Assembly: GCF_000597865.1 (NCBI RefSeq)
Contig: NZ_CP007452.1
Location: forward strand, 1,061,183-1,125,182
From: Peptoclostridium acidaminophilum DSM 3953
Lineage (GTDB): Bacteria > Bacillota > Clostridia > Peptostreptococcales > Peptostreptococcaceae
Direction of reading: 5' to 3'
Length of the DNA: 64,000 nt
This document shows, piece after piece, positions 51,944-61,060 of the stretch. The position numbers were made by a program, and so were the translations under genes. A model generated the notes under the pieces. It worked only from the letters and a program-made list of their open reading frames with translations. It had not been told where the DNA came from and made no database searches. How positions within the stretch are numbered: position 1 is the first letter of the stretch; every line of letters begins with the position of its first letter.

Positions 51944-53191
51944 GTGAATAAGATTAAAAACTTCGTGAAAGGAATCATGAAAAAGGTGTTCAGAAATGAA
52001 GTTGTTGTCCAAGAATGGGAGCAGCCACTAGTGAGCATCATGCAACCTGTGACAAGCAGCGGAGAAACAATCACGCCGGCTGGTGCCTTTGGTGGCCTTG
52101 GAGTAGTTTTTGCGTGTGTCGAGAGAAGGGCAAACGCACTTGCCAAGCTGCCATTGCAGGTGTACAGGAAATCCGGAGAAAAAAGAGAAAGAGACAGCGG
52201 GCACAGAGCGAGCTATCTGCTCGAAAAAAGGCCTAACAGCTACCAGACACCATCGCAGTTCAAGAAGTTCATCATCACATCTCAGCTGCTATGGGGAAAC
52301 GCATATGTTCGGATGAAGTTCTCAGGCAAAAAGATAGTAGAGCTGATTCCGATTAATCCAGCTGTGGTAAGGATTGTCAAAGACAAAGGCAAGTATTGGT
52401 TTGTCATTAACAGCGACGGCAAGCAGGAAGTGCTTTCTGAAGATGAGATAATACATCTGCCGTACTTGAGCATAGACGGCAAGGTTGGCAAAGCGCCGTT
52501 GACGGTAGCGAGCGAGAACGCCGGCAACCTTCAGGCTATGCAGAAATTCGAAGGCAACTTCTACAAGAATGGAACACTCAGGAAAGGTGCACTAAAGATT
52601 CCGGCTTCGCTGGATGCAGCAGCAAAGAAAAAGCTCAAGCTGGAATGGCGTGAGCTCTATGGCGGAGTTTCCAACACTGGCGATGTAGCAGTGCTCGATG
52701 GAGGCATTGAGTGGCAAGATATCAGCATACCACTCAAAGATGCTGAATTTGTAGTGGCAAGAAAACTCAATAACATTGAAATTGCAAACATATTCAACGT
52801 ACCATCATTCATGCTCAACGACATGGAAAGAAGCACATACAACAACGTTGAGCAGCAGAACATGAGATTTATCATGGACGTAATCCAGCCGGATTGCATA
52901 GCGATGGAGGAAGAGTTCAACTACAAGCTTTTCCTTGAGCGTGAGGACTATTACGTCAAGTTCAACCTCACAAGCGCGCTCAGGGGGGACACACAAACGA
53001 GGGCTAATTATTACAAGGAAATGATTGGCATAGGGGTCCTCACAATCAACGATGTTCGAAGGCTTGAGGAAATGAACGACATCGGGGAATACGGCGACAA
53101 GCACTATTTCAGCTTGAACTATACAACATTAGAAACGCTGGAAGAGCACGAGAGAATTAAAAACTCGAAGGGAGGTGAGGGCAATACTTAA
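51944..53191 (+). CDS. HK97-family portal protein
   Basis: About 415 aa. SGETITPAGAFGGLGVVFACVERRANALAKLP marks the N-terminal region in outline; the middle has FEGNFYKNGTLRKGALK, and the C-terminus has SFMLNDMERSTYNNVEQQN, as in HK97 portals. The dodecameric portal is the DNA channel at the capsid vertex. The start is uncertain: GTG 51944 abuts the SD AGGAAGGGG, and ATG 51977 is possible. Confidence 0.9.
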   Translation: MNKIKNFVKGIMKKVFRNEVVVQEWEQPLVSIMQPVTSSGETITPAGAFGGLGVVFACVERRANALAKLPLQVYRKSGEKRERDSGHRASYLLEKRPNSYQTPSQFKKFIITSQLLWGNAYVRMKFSGKKIVELIPINPAVVRIVKDKGKYWFVINSDGKQEVLSEDEIIHLPYLSIDGKVGKAPLTVASENAGNLQAMQKFEGNFYKNGTLRKGALKIPASLDAAAKKKLKLEWRELYGGVSNTGDVAVLDGGIEWQDISIPLKDAEFVVARKLNNIEIANIFNVPSFMLNDMERSTYNNVEQQNMRFIMDVIQPDCIAMEEEFNYKLFLEREDYYVKFNLTSALRGDTQTRANYYKEMIGIGVLTINDVRRLEEMNDIGEYGDKHYFSLNYTTLETLEEHERIKNSKGGEGNT

Positions 53192-53195
53192 GTGC

Positions 53196-53882
53196 ATGCA
53201 AATAAAAAATCAAACGAGTGACAGTGCAGACTTGTATTTCTACGGCGACATAGTCAGCTCGTGGTGGGGAGCATGGGACGATACGGACCAGTACCCTGAA
53301 TCAGTGAAGAACTTCCTGAATGAAGTCCAGGGCAAGAACATCAATATCTATGTCAACAGTGGCGGCGGAAGTGTGTTTGCTGGCATGGCCATATACAACA
53401 TGCTCAAAAGACATCAAGGCCAAAAGACAGTATATGTTGACGGGCTTGCCGGCTCGATTGCCAGCGTGATAGCTTTGGCTGGCGACAAAATCATAATACC
53501 GTCGAATGCGTACATGATGATCCATAAGCCATGGGGAAGTATGGCCGGCAATTCGACTGAGCTGAGAAAAATGGCTGAAACGCTCGACAATATCGAGATA
53601 GGCATATTGAATGTCTACGAAGAGAATCTCAAGGAAGGCGTTGACATTGAAACCATAAAGCAAATGCTTGAGGAAGAAACATGGCTTTGCGGAGCTGAGG
53701 CTTCAAAGTATTTCAATGTAGAAGTGACAGGGGAAAATAAAGCGGTGGCATGCGCATCAGACTGCTTCAAGAACTACGCAAAGGTGCCTGAAGAGTTTAA
53801 GGCGAGGAAGGCGAGCAACAAGCAGAATGATGATGGCGCAGATGAAACAAAACTTAACGCGTTGAAATGGAGCTTTAGATAA
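53196..53882 (+). CDS. ClpP-like prohead protease
   Basis: 228-aa S14-type serine protease that cuts the capsid delta domain during maturation. It has VNSGGGSVFAGMAIYN, GLAGSIASVIAL with the catalytic Ser (about 86) and MMIHKPWG with the catalytic His (about 110). The C-terminal region beyond about 190 is charged and probably flexible. The start is uncertain between GTG 53175, in the SD, and ATG 53196. Confidence 0.9.
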   Translation: MQIKNQTSDSADLYFYGDIVSSWWGAWDDTDQYPESVKNFLNEVQGKNINIYVNSGGGSVFAGMAIYNMLKRHQGQKTVYVDGLAGSIASVIALAGDKIIIPSNAYMMIHKPWGSMAGNSTELRKMAETLDNIEIGILNVYEENLKEGVDIETIKQMLEEETWLCGAEASKYFNVEVTGENKAVACASDCFKNYAKVPEEFKARKASNKQNDDGADETKLNALKWSFR

Positions 53883-53921
53883 GCTCTTTTTTAATTTAAA
53901 AAACCGAGGAGGAATAAAGCA

Positions 53922-55040
53922 ATGAATAAAGAACTAAGAGAGCTGCTTGCAAGGATAAACGCAAAGAAAGAATCTGGTCTGCAGCTTGTAAATGAAAAGA
54001 AGCTCGATGAAGCAGAGAAAGTTGCCTCAGAAGTAAAGGACATGGAAAGAGAATTCGAGATTAAGCTCCAGCTATTCGAAGATGAGAAAAAGCAAATACC
54101 AGGAATAAACGACGATGCACAAAAGATGGACGAAGTAAAAGCATTCATGGCTGCCCTAAGAGGTAAAGCAACACCCGAAATACTAGATGCTCTCGTAACG
54201 TCAACTGACGCCGATGGAGGCTACCTAGTACCCAAGGATATAACAACAAGGATAAACGAATTGAAGAGACAATATAAATCAGCCAAAGACCTTGTTGGAA
54301 TATACCCGACTAGCACAAAGAGTGGCACGCTCGTATATGAAGACCTTTCAACCTTGACTGATCTGGTTGACTTTGATGAAAGCGGAACTGATCTGGATTC
54401 CTCATCACAGCCTAAGTTCGCGTCAAAAACATATGCGGTCAAGAACTACGGCGCGGTGCTTCCAATATCGAATGTGCTGCTTCAGGACGAGCAGGCAGAC
54501 CTTGTTGGTTATGTAGGAGGCTGGTTCGCAAGGAAGGCGGTAAGAACTGAGAACACCAAAATATTCGCAGCTCTAAAGGCTGGAGTTTCTGCAACTGCCA
54601 TAGCTGACTACAAAGCACTTAAGAAATCAATCAACATAGGCCTAGACCCACTCATAGCCGAAAACGCAATAATCATAACAAACCAAGACGGCTTTGATTA
54701 CCTAGACAGCGAGCTGGATGCGACAAGCGGAAGACCTATACTTCAGCCGGATCCTACGAACCCGACTGTAAAAAAATTCATGGGCAAGCCGGTTTACGTA
54801 TTCTCGAATGCTGAGCTTCCGACTACAGGAACAACAACTAAGAAGGCGCCAATAATATTCGGAGCTCTTACAGAAGCGGTGAAGTTCGTTGACAGAGGAG
54901 TGTATGAGATGGTGACATCTACAGAAGCCGGATTCACAAAGAACCAGACGTTCGTAAGATGCATCGAAAGATTCGATGTCCTTGTGGCTGACGCTGGTGC
55001 GTATGTGTATGGCGAAATAACAACAGTAGCAGGAGCTTAA
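53922..55040 (+). CDS. HK97-fold major capsid protein
   Basis: 372 aa. An N-terminal coiled-coil delta/scaffold domain (about 1-75) is followed by the mature coat: TDADGGYLVPKDITTRI, AVKNYGAVLPISNVLLQDE, FMGKPVYVFSNAELP. It is expected to be cleaved after the delta domain by the preceding protease. ATG 53922 with SD CGAGGAGG. Confidence 0.93.
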   Translation: MNKELRELLARINAKKESGLQLVNEKKLDEAEKVASEVKDMEREFEIKLQLFEDEKKQIPGINDDAQKMDEVKAFMAALRGKATPEILDALVTSTDADGGYLVPKDITTRINELKRQYKSAKDLVGIYPTSTKSGTLVYEDLSTLTDLVDFDESGTDLDSSSQPKFASKTYAVKNYGAVLPISNVLLQDEQADLVGYVGGWFARKAVRTENTKIFAALKAGVSATAIADYKALKKSINIGLDPLIAENAIIITNQDGFDYLDSELDATSGRPILQPDPTNPTVKKFMGKPVYVFSNAELPTTGTTTKKAPIIFGALTEAVKFVDRGVYEMVTSTEAGFTKNQTFVRCIERFDVLVADAGAYVYGEITTVAGA

Positions 55041-55076
55041 TGCTAAGCTCCTCCCTTAACGGGGGAGGGTGATTAA

Positions 55077-55355
55077 ATGACACTGGAAGAACTTAAGAAT
55101 TACCTCAGAGTAGACGGCACTGAGGAAGATGCTTTGCTTGGAAGTATTCAAATAGCCGCTGAAAAGTATCTTGAAAACGCTGGAATAGCAAAGGACTACA
55201 CGAATGATCTATACAGCATTGCCGTCAAGCTACTGGTAACACACTGGTATGAAAACAGAAACGCTGTAGTCGTAGGCAGCATATCCAAGAATATGGAGTT
55301 TTCGCTTTCAAGTATCATGGCCCAGTTGAAGTATTGCGGAGGCGATATCATATGA
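55077..55355 (+). CDS. Head-tail connector protein (gp6-like)
   Basis: 92 aa, opening TLEELKNYLRVDGTEEDALL, the typical start of phage gp6-like/QLRG adaptor proteins. SIAVKLLVTHWYENRNAV is also characteristic. It forms the ring beneath the portal. ATG 55077 with SD GGGAGG. Confidence 0.88.
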   Translation: MTLEELKNYLRVDGTEEDALLGSIQIAAEKYLENAGIAKDYTNDLYSIAVKLLVTHWYENRNAVVVGSISKNMEFSLSSIMAQLKYCGGDII

Positions 55356-55693
55356 ATCCTGGCATATTAAGACACCGGATAACAATCCAAAAGCACTCCG
55401 CAGCTGAAAATGAAATAGGCGAGAAAACAGTTGGATACCAGGACGACTACTCGCTATGGGCAAGGGTGGAACCCGCATCTGCAAGAGATATCGAAAGGCT
55501 AGGCAAGACAGAGACTGAGGTGAGCCACAAGATTCTAATAAGGCACAAAGCTGGAATCACAAGCTCAAACAGAATCACCTTCAAAGGTAGGATATTCGAC
55601 ATCGTGGGCATAATAAACGCTGGCGAACAAAACAAAACGCTTTCAATATTCTGTGTGGAAAGGGATGAAGACAATGGCTACGACGGAATTTAG
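55352..55693 (+). CDS. Head closure protein
   Basis: 113 aa. PGILRHRITIQK at the start and a beta-rich body with SLWARVEPASARDIE and HKILIRHKAGITSSNRI match the SPP1 gp16/HK97-type head closure (stopper) family. ATG 55352 with SD GGAGGCG, overlapping the previous gene by 4 nt. Confidence 0.88.
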   Translation: MNPGILRHRITIQKHSAAENEIGEKTVGYQDDYSLWARVEPASARDIERLGKTETEVSHKILIRHKAGITSSNRITFKGRIFDIVGIINAGEQNKTLSIFCVERDEDNGYDGI

Positions 55694-56090
55694 GATAGAC
55701 GGACTCGATGAATTTGAAAAAAGCCTTCTCAGAACTGTAAAAAAGAAAGCTCCAAAGGAACTTGAAAAGGAGTTGCAGCGTGTTGGTGAAAAACTGCTGG
55801 CCAGAGCAAAAGAGAGGACACCCATAGGGGAAAGACAAACAAAAAAATCTAAAAAGCTTATAAATAAATGGAAGCTTGGCAAGGTCAAAAGAAGAGGCGA
55901 TGAGTTCTATATTGAACTTAAGAATGTAGCACATCATGCGCATCTAATCGAAAACGGCCATATGACAAAAAACGGTGGCTTTGTAGAAGGGATTCACATG
56001 CTTGAGATATCAGCTAAGGAGTTGGAAGAGGAACTTCCTAAGCATCTTAGAGGCATGTTAGACAGGATAATGGGAGAGATGCTGCTATGA
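55674..56090 (+). CDS. HK97 gp10-like tail/head-tail protein
   Basis: 138 aa. FRIDGLDEFEKSLLRTVKKKAPKEL at the start in outline, then KERTPIGERQTKKSKKL and HHAHLIENGHM, as in HK97-gp10 family proteins of the neck/tail junction. ATG 55674, overlapping the previous gene. Confidence 0.85.
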   Translation: MATTEFRIDGLDEFEKSLLRTVKKKAPKELEKELQRVGEKLLARAKERTPIGERQTKKSKKLINKWKLGKVKRRGDEFYIELKNVAHHAHLIENGHMTKNGGFVEGIHMLEISAKELEEELPKHLRGMLDRIMGEMLL

Positions 56091-56518
56091 TGAAAACAAC
56101 AAGCCTTAAGAAAGCTATAGTTGATAGGCTGAAAGCCAATGTGGCGGGAGTTGATGTTGTGGCCCAGGAGGTAAGAGAGGGCTTCAAGCGTCCCGCCTTT
56201 TTTGTGCAGCTCATACCATATGGAACAAATAGAGATAGTGAATACATTTTGGTAAGAAATTTCTATGTGAACATCCACTACTTTCCGCAAAGCTATACCA
56301 ACATCGATTGCCTAGAAATGGGCGATACATTGACGGAGCTATTTGAAAAGCCACTTGAAGCCGAGGACAGGATTTTAACAGCTGACGACATCGAGGTTGA
56401 AATCATAGACGAAGTTCTTCAAGTGAAGATTTACTACAGGCTTTGTGATTCTGCTTATACAGATGATGAACAAAGCGAATACATGGAAGAGCTTAATATC
56501 AATGAGGAGGTAATATAA
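56087..56518 (+). CDS. Tail terminator/completion protein
   Basis: 143 aa. KKAIVDRLKANVAGVDVVAQEV followed by RPAFFVQLIPYGTNR resembles the tail-terminator-type proteins found here in PBSX-like phages. It caps the tail before joining the head. The start overlaps the preceding stop; the stop shares one nt with the sheath start. Confidence 0.75.
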   Translation: MMKTTSLKKAIVDRLKANVAGVDVVAQEVREGFKRPAFFVQLIPYGTNRDSEYILVRNFYVNIHYFPQSYTNIDCLEMGDTLTELFEKPLEAEDRILTADDIEVEIIDEVLQVKIYYRLCDSAYTDDEQSEYMEELNINEEVI

Positions 56519-57582
56519 TGGGATTGCCGGTAATTAACATTGCTTTTCAAACACTTGCGGCAACGGCAGTAAAAAGAAGTGAACGCGGCATAGTCGCATT
56601 GATTGTAAAAGATAGCACCAATGCATTGATAGACAATATAGTCTACAAAGACATATCGGAAATAAATGCTCAAGACTGGACTGCTGGCGTAAAGGACTAT
56701 ATTGAGAAAACTTTCCTTGGAATGCCTTACAAGGTCATAGTGCAGAAGGTGGCGACTGACGCTTTAGATTACAATGAAGGTCTGGCAAAGCTTAAAAACA
56801 AGGCTTGGAACTACCTCGCCATACCACAGCTTCAGAATGCAGATGCAGCTGCTATAGCCACTTGGATAAAAGCTCAGAGGACTACTTATAACAAGAGTTT
56901 CAAAGCTGTGCTTCCAAATATAGCGTCAGACAGCGAAGGCATAGTCAACTTTACTACTGACGATATCAAGGTTGGCAGCAAGATGTATACAACGTCAGAA
57001 TACTGCTGCAGGATAGCTGGCATACTTGCTGGATTGCCATTTACACAAAGCGCAACATACTACGTGCTAGATGAAGTTGAAAGCATAACAGAGCACGCTG
57101 ATCCGGATGCAGACATTGACGCCGGAGAGCTTATACTAATCAATGACACCGAGAAAATCAAGATAGGAAGAGGTGTCAACTCACTTACAACAACAAGCCC
57201 TACAAAATCTGCAAAGTTTAAGAAAATTAGAATAGTAGAGGCTATAGATCTTATGCGAGACGACATAAGAATCACATTCAATGATGAGTATGTTGGCAAG
57301 GTGAATAACAAGTATACCAACAAGCAGATGTTCGTTTCATCAGTTTTGGCCTACCTAAAGACTCTCCAGCGGGAGGAAGTGCTTGATTCTGATTTCCCAA
57401 TAAAAGCAGAGATAGACTTTGAAGCCCAGAAACTCTACTTGATGTCATTGGGCGTAGACACAAGCAATATGAGCGAGCAAGAGATACTTAAATACAATAC
57501 CGGAAGCAAGGTATTCATCAAGGCAAGCGCAAGCCCGCTTGATGCGATGGAAGACCTAGACTTCTCGATGCTTGTAATATAG
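56518..57582 (+). CDS. xkdK: Contractile tail sheath protein (XkdK-like)
   Basis: 354 aa. The N-terminus GLPVINIAFQTLAATAVKRSERGIV in outline and the C-terminal region FEAQKLYLMSLGVDTSNMSEQEIL fit PBSX XkdK-type sheath proteins. Together with the tube gene it shows that the phage has a contractile, myovirus-like tail. ATG 56518 with SD GAGGAGG. Confidence 0.88.
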   Translation: MGLPVINIAFQTLAATAVKRSERGIVALIVKDSTNALIDNIVYKDISEINAQDWTAGVKDYIEKTFLGMPYKVIVQKVATDALDYNEGLAKLKNKAWNYLAIPQLQNADAAAIATWIKAQRTTYNKSFKAVLPNIASDSEGIVNFTTDDIKVGSKMYTTSEYCCRIAGILAGLPFTQSATYYVLDEVESITEHADPDADIDAGELILINDTEKIKIGRGVNSLTTTSPTKSAKFKKIRIVEAIDLMRDDIRITFNDEYVGKVNNKYTNKQMFVSSVLAYLKTLQREEVLDSDFPIKAEIDFEAQKLYLMSLGVDTSNMSEQEILKYNTGSKVFIKASASPLDAMEDLDFSMLVI

Positions 57583-57594
57583 GAGGCGATATAG

Positions 57595-58035
57595 ATGGCA
57601 GGAGCATTCAGAGGTAAAAATCAGCTATCTGGTAGTCACGGAAAGCTATGGTGGAATAAGAACCTGATTGCGGAAATAAATAAGTTTGACCTTAAGGCAA
57701 GCGGCGAAAGAGAGGATGTCGTTGTAGGAATGGATATCGACTCCAAGCTGACAGCTATAAAGTGCGAGGGTTCTTTGGAGTTCAAGAAAATATTTTCAAG
57801 ATACAAGAAGGATATTGTAGATGCTTGGAAAAAAGGCGAGGATATAAGATTCGATCTCTTTGTAAAAGTGGACGATCCTGATGCAATAGGTAAGCAGGAA
57901 GAAAGCTGGAGCATAGGCAATGTATGGTTCAATGATTTTCCTATAGCTGTGTTTGAAAGCAAGCAGGTTATGAATGAGGAATGGTCGTTTGGCTGCACGT
58001 TCAGCGATGTCGAAATGATGAGTGAAATTAAATAA
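57595..58035 (+). CDS. xkdM: Tail tube protein (XkdM-like)
   Basis: 146 aa. Its N-terminus, SGSHGKLWWNKNLIAEINKFDLK, its middle, GSLEFKKIFSRYKKD, and its end, WSFGCTFSDVEMM, match PBSX XkdM tube proteins. It polymerises inside the sheath. ATG 57595 with SD AGGAGGCG. Confidence 0.88.
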   Translation: MAGAFRGKNQLSGSHGKLWWNKNLIAEINKFDLKASGEREDVVVGMDIDSKLTAIKCEGSLEFKKIFSRYKKDIVDAWKKGEDIRFDLFVKVDDPDAIGKQEESWSIGNVWFNDFPIAVFESKQVMNEEWSFGCTFSDVEMMSEIK

Positions 58036-58049
58036 TTGGAGGGATGGTT

Positions 58050-58430
58050 ATGAATAATAAAAAACTGACACTTGGTGAACTGATATCAAAGAAAACTCAA
58101 ATCAAAGAAGCAAAAGAGAAGACTGCTGAAAAGTTCGTAAAGTCTCTTGATGGAACGGTGACAATCAAGATTCTCGACAGGTCATTCATAAGTGACTGCA
58201 CCGAGATGGAAAACGGCGAAGGCAACGCACATATTGTATATGAGGGGATTGTAGAGCCTAATCTAAAAGATACTCAACTGCATGAAGCGTATGGAATCAA
58301 GAACCCGGCAGACATTGTAGATATGATTTTTTTACCTGGAGAAGTAGACTTTCTGTCAGGTGAAATAGTCAAACTATCCGGATATGACTCAGACAGCATT
58401 AAAGATGTGGTGGAAGAAGTAAAAAACTAA
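58050..58430 (+). CDS. xkdN: Tail assembly chaperone, short form (XkdN-like)
   Basis: 126 aa in the zero frame (LTLGELISKKTQIKEAKEKT... FLPGEVDFLSGEIVKLSGYD), matching XkdN. The last codons before the stop carry the slippery heptamer A-AAA-AAC (58421-58427). ATG 58050 with SD GGAGGG; ATG 58044 is possible. Confidence 0.88.
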   Translation: MNNKKLTLGELISKKTQIKEAKEKTAEKFVKSLDGTVTIKILDRSFISDCTEMENGEGNAHIVYEGIVEPNLKDTQLHEAYGIKNPADIVDMIFLPGEVDFLSGEIVKLSGYDSDSIKDVVEEVKN

Positions 58431-58579
58431 TTGAAAGAGATGGGGAGCTATATACTCTCCATCTCTTTCTTCAAAAAGGAATATTGCCAGAAAAAATTAT
58501 CAATAGACCATTGAGTGAAAGGGCATTCTTCTATGCCAGTATGGACCTCGAATTAGAAAGGAGGAACAGATTTGGCTAA
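58421..58579 (+). other. Programmed -1 frameshift site and chaperone C-terminal extension
   Basis: Heptamer A-AAA-AAC (58421-58427) is in the zero frame of xkdN. It is followed after 5 nt by a stem of 9 + 4 bp (58433-58447 with 58457-58469). The -1 frame stays open to a stop at 58577-58579 and encodes about 50 residues, including TLHLFLQKGILPEKIINRPL and FFYASMDLELE. This is the usual extension of PBSX-type chaperones, giving a 176-aa product. It overlaps the tape-measure start by 8 nt. Confidence 0.85.
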
Positions 58580-60422
58580 AAAGGACAAAGAAATCACCGC
58601 GCGGATAGGGATTAGAGACAACATGTCTGCAACGGTAAAAGGGCTTAGAAATGAGACTTCCAAGTTTCGGCAAGAGTTGGCCCAGACTCAAAAGAAACTT
58701 GAAAGCGTAAGCAAAAGAAAGCATACCATGAGAGTAAACAACTCTGATGCTATGAAGAAAATTAAAGAAGTATCCGAGAAGCTGGAAGGCAAAAAAAACA
58801 AGGCTATAGAAATAATAGCAAAGGCGAAAGTCAAGAAAAACAGCCTGACAAAAAGCGCTAATGAAATAAAAAATGCACTCAAAGTACCAGTGGCTCCACT
58901 CATAAAAGTCAAGGATGAAGCATCGAAGCAAATAAGCAAAATTAAAAAGTCGCTAGGGAACCTCGCAAGTCATCCTGTTGTTATAGGAGCATCAATAGCG
59001 GGAGGCGCTGCTCTTGCCGGTGGAGCTGTGGCTCTTAAAGCGGGCATGGAACTGGAACAGCAGCAGATATCAATGCAGCACTTCATTGATGTGAACAATA
59101 AGGAAAAATCAAAAGGAGACAATAAAAAGTCTGCAGACAAATTTCTCAAGAATCTGCGAGAAAATGCGAATGCTACACCTTTTGAAACAGGTGAGGTAAT
59201 CCAGGCAGGTACAAGAGCCGTAGGACTCACCCAGGGCGACACGAATAAGGCCATGGAGCTTGTCAAGGTTGCAGAGGACATGGCAGCACTTAATCCGGGG
59301 AAAACTGTCCAAGACGCAATGGAAGCTCTGGCCGATGCCAAGAATGGCGAGTACGAGAGACTTAAGGAATTCAACGTCAAGGTCAGCAAGGAAGATGCCG
59401 ACAAGATGGGCGGATTCGAAGGCCTAGTCAATAAATCACTAAAATCGCAGTTCGAAGGCGGTTCTGCAAAACTTGCGGACTCTGGCGCTGGCCTCATGAG
59501 CACAATAAGCGGAAAGCTCAAGTCAAACATGTCTGACACAGGGCTTGCGATGCTCGAGAAGCTTAAGCCTGCAATGAAAGATGCAATAGGACTGATAGAC
59601 AGCTTCAGCCCGACAATGCAGAAAATGGGAGTAGGAGTTGCCAATGGAATAGGCATTGCATCTAAATATCTGGGCATGTTCGGCGGTTGGATACAGGGCA
59701 ACATGCCTGCAGCCAAGAGGGTGGCCACTGATGCCATATCGTGGATAGGCGCAAAATTCGGATGGCTCAAAGGCGAAAGCGGAACGCTCAAAAACATTCT
59801 AGGAACCAGCTGGAGCGGAATAAAGATTGCAATATCTACAGGAGCCAAAGTCGCAAGGCCTTACATGGATATCCTTGCAGGCGGATTCAGGCTCCTTTAT
59901 AATGTCGCGAAAACATCCTTTCCACTTGTGTCCGGAATAATCAAAACAGCATGGAAGATAATTAAACCTATACTCGATGTATTTACTGAAATGCTCAAGG
60001 GCGTCGCCTGGGGAGTAGGCAAGCTTGCCGATGGAGCGGAGTGGCTGAGTGACAAATTCTCAGACAAGGGCAAAGGAAGCTCTGGCAGCTCGAAGGTGAA
60101 GAACACAAGAAGCGTTGAGCGAAATGCAAAAGGCAGCAACTACTTTAAAGGCGGTCTTTCGTGGGTTGGAGAGCAAGGCCCGGAGCTTCTTGAGATACCA
60201 AGAGGCGCTAGAATTCTTCCAACAAAGGAAAGCATGCGCTTTGCAAATGGATATACTCCTGCATCGCAGCAATCTCAAGGTAGCAAATTCACGCAAAACA
60301 AAATCAGCCTGACTATAGATAAAATTGCAGATACTGTTGTCATAAGAGAAGAGGCTGACATGTACAAATTTGCAAATATTTTAATCCGGGAATTTGAAAA
60401 AGCCTGCTTCAATGCAGTGTAG
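58572..60422 (+). CDS. Tail tape measure protein
   Basis: 616 aa, long and helical. The N-terminal coiled-coil region (about 1-130) has short Lys/Ala-rich repeats, a hydrophobic Gly/Ala helix follows (about 138-160, IGASIAGGAALAGGAVALKAG), and the C-terminal part contains GLSWVGEQGPELLEIPRGARILP, typical of tape measures. It sets tail length. TTG 58572 with SD AAAGGAGG. Confidence 0.9.
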   Translation: MAKKDKEITARIGIRDNMSATVKGLRNETSKFRQELAQTQKKLESVSKRKHTMRVNNSDAMKKIKEVSEKLEGKKNKAIEIIAKAKVKKNSLTKSANEIKNALKVPVAPLIKVKDEASKQISKIKKSLGNLASHPVVIGASIAGGAALAGGAVALKAGMELEQQQISMQHFIDVNNKEKSKGDNKKSADKFLKNLRENANATPFETGEVIQAGTRAVGLTQGDTNKAMELVKVAEDMAALNPGKTVQDAMEALADAKNGEYERLKEFNVKVSKEDADKMGGFEGLVNKSLKSQFEGGSAKLADSGAGLMSTISGKLKSNMSDTGLAMLEKLKPAMKDAIGLIDSFSPTMQKMGVGVANGIGIASKYLGMFGGWIQGNMPAAKRVATDAISWIGAKFGWLKGESGTLKNILGTSWSGIKIAISTGAKVARPYMDILAGGFRLLYNVAKTSFPLVSGIIKTAWKIIKPILDVFTEMLKGVAWGVGKLADGAEWLSDKFSDKGKGSSGSSKVKNTRSVERNAKGSNYFKGGLSWVGEQGPELLEIPRGARILPTKESMRFANGYTPASQQSQGSKFTQNKISLTIDKIADTVVIREEADMYKFANILIREFEKACFNAV

Positions 60423-60433
60423 GAGGTGATAGC

Positions 60434-61060
60434 GTGGAATTTTGGTTGTCCCAAAATAATGGAGCTGAGAAGCTGAGGCTTCCGGTAAATCCTCAAAGCT
60501 TTGAAATAAGCACTGGCAGTAAGAACACGACTGTAGACATCAACGAGGTAGGAGAAATCAACCTTATTGGCAATAGACGCCTTGATAGTATAACGCTATC
60601 ATCATTTTTCCCTGCGAGGAAGTACAGTTTTGTCAAGTTCAGTAACTTCCCGAAGCCATATGAATGCGTAGACATAATCAAAAGATGGCGCGACAATAAA
60701 AACCCCATACGGCTTATCATAGTCGGAACTGACATAAACCATGCTATGGCCATAGAAAACTTTTCCTATGGCGAAAAGGATGGCACAGGAGATGTCTACT
60801 TCACGCTTGAACTGAAGGAATACCGATTTTTAAACGTGGCCAGCAGCAAGGAAGGCAACACCGGAATAATATCAGCAAGCCAGGAAAGACCTTCTGAAAA
60901 GGAGAAGGTGACTGAATACACCGTGAAGAAAGGCGATACGCTGATTGGAATATCCAAGAAAGTATACGGAGACAGCTCAAAGTGGAAACAGATAGCCGAC
61001 AAGAATGCTATTAAGGACCCATCAAAGCTTATGATTGGCCAGAAGTTGGTGATACCCTAG
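60434..61060 (+). CDS. xkdP: LysM-domain tail protein (XkdP-like)
   Basis: 208 aa. The N-terminal domain (about 1-140) has LRLPVNPQSFEIS and CVDIIKRWRDNKNPIRLI. A C-terminal LysM domain (about 158-207, YTVKKGDTLIGISKKVYGD ... IGQKLVIP) binds peptidoglycan or glycan. It follows the tape measure as in PBSX. GTG 60434 with SD AGGAGG. Confidence 0.9.
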   Translation: MEFWLSQNNGAEKLRLPVNPQSFEISTGSKNTTVDINEVGEINLIGNRRLDSITLSSFFPARKYSFVKFSNFPKPYECVDIIKRWRDNKNPIRLIIVGTDINHAMAIENFSYGEKDGTGDVYFTLELKEYRFLNVASSKEGNTGIISASQERPSEKEKVTEYTVKKGDTLIGISKKVYGDSSKWKQIADKNAIKDPSKLMIGQKLVIP

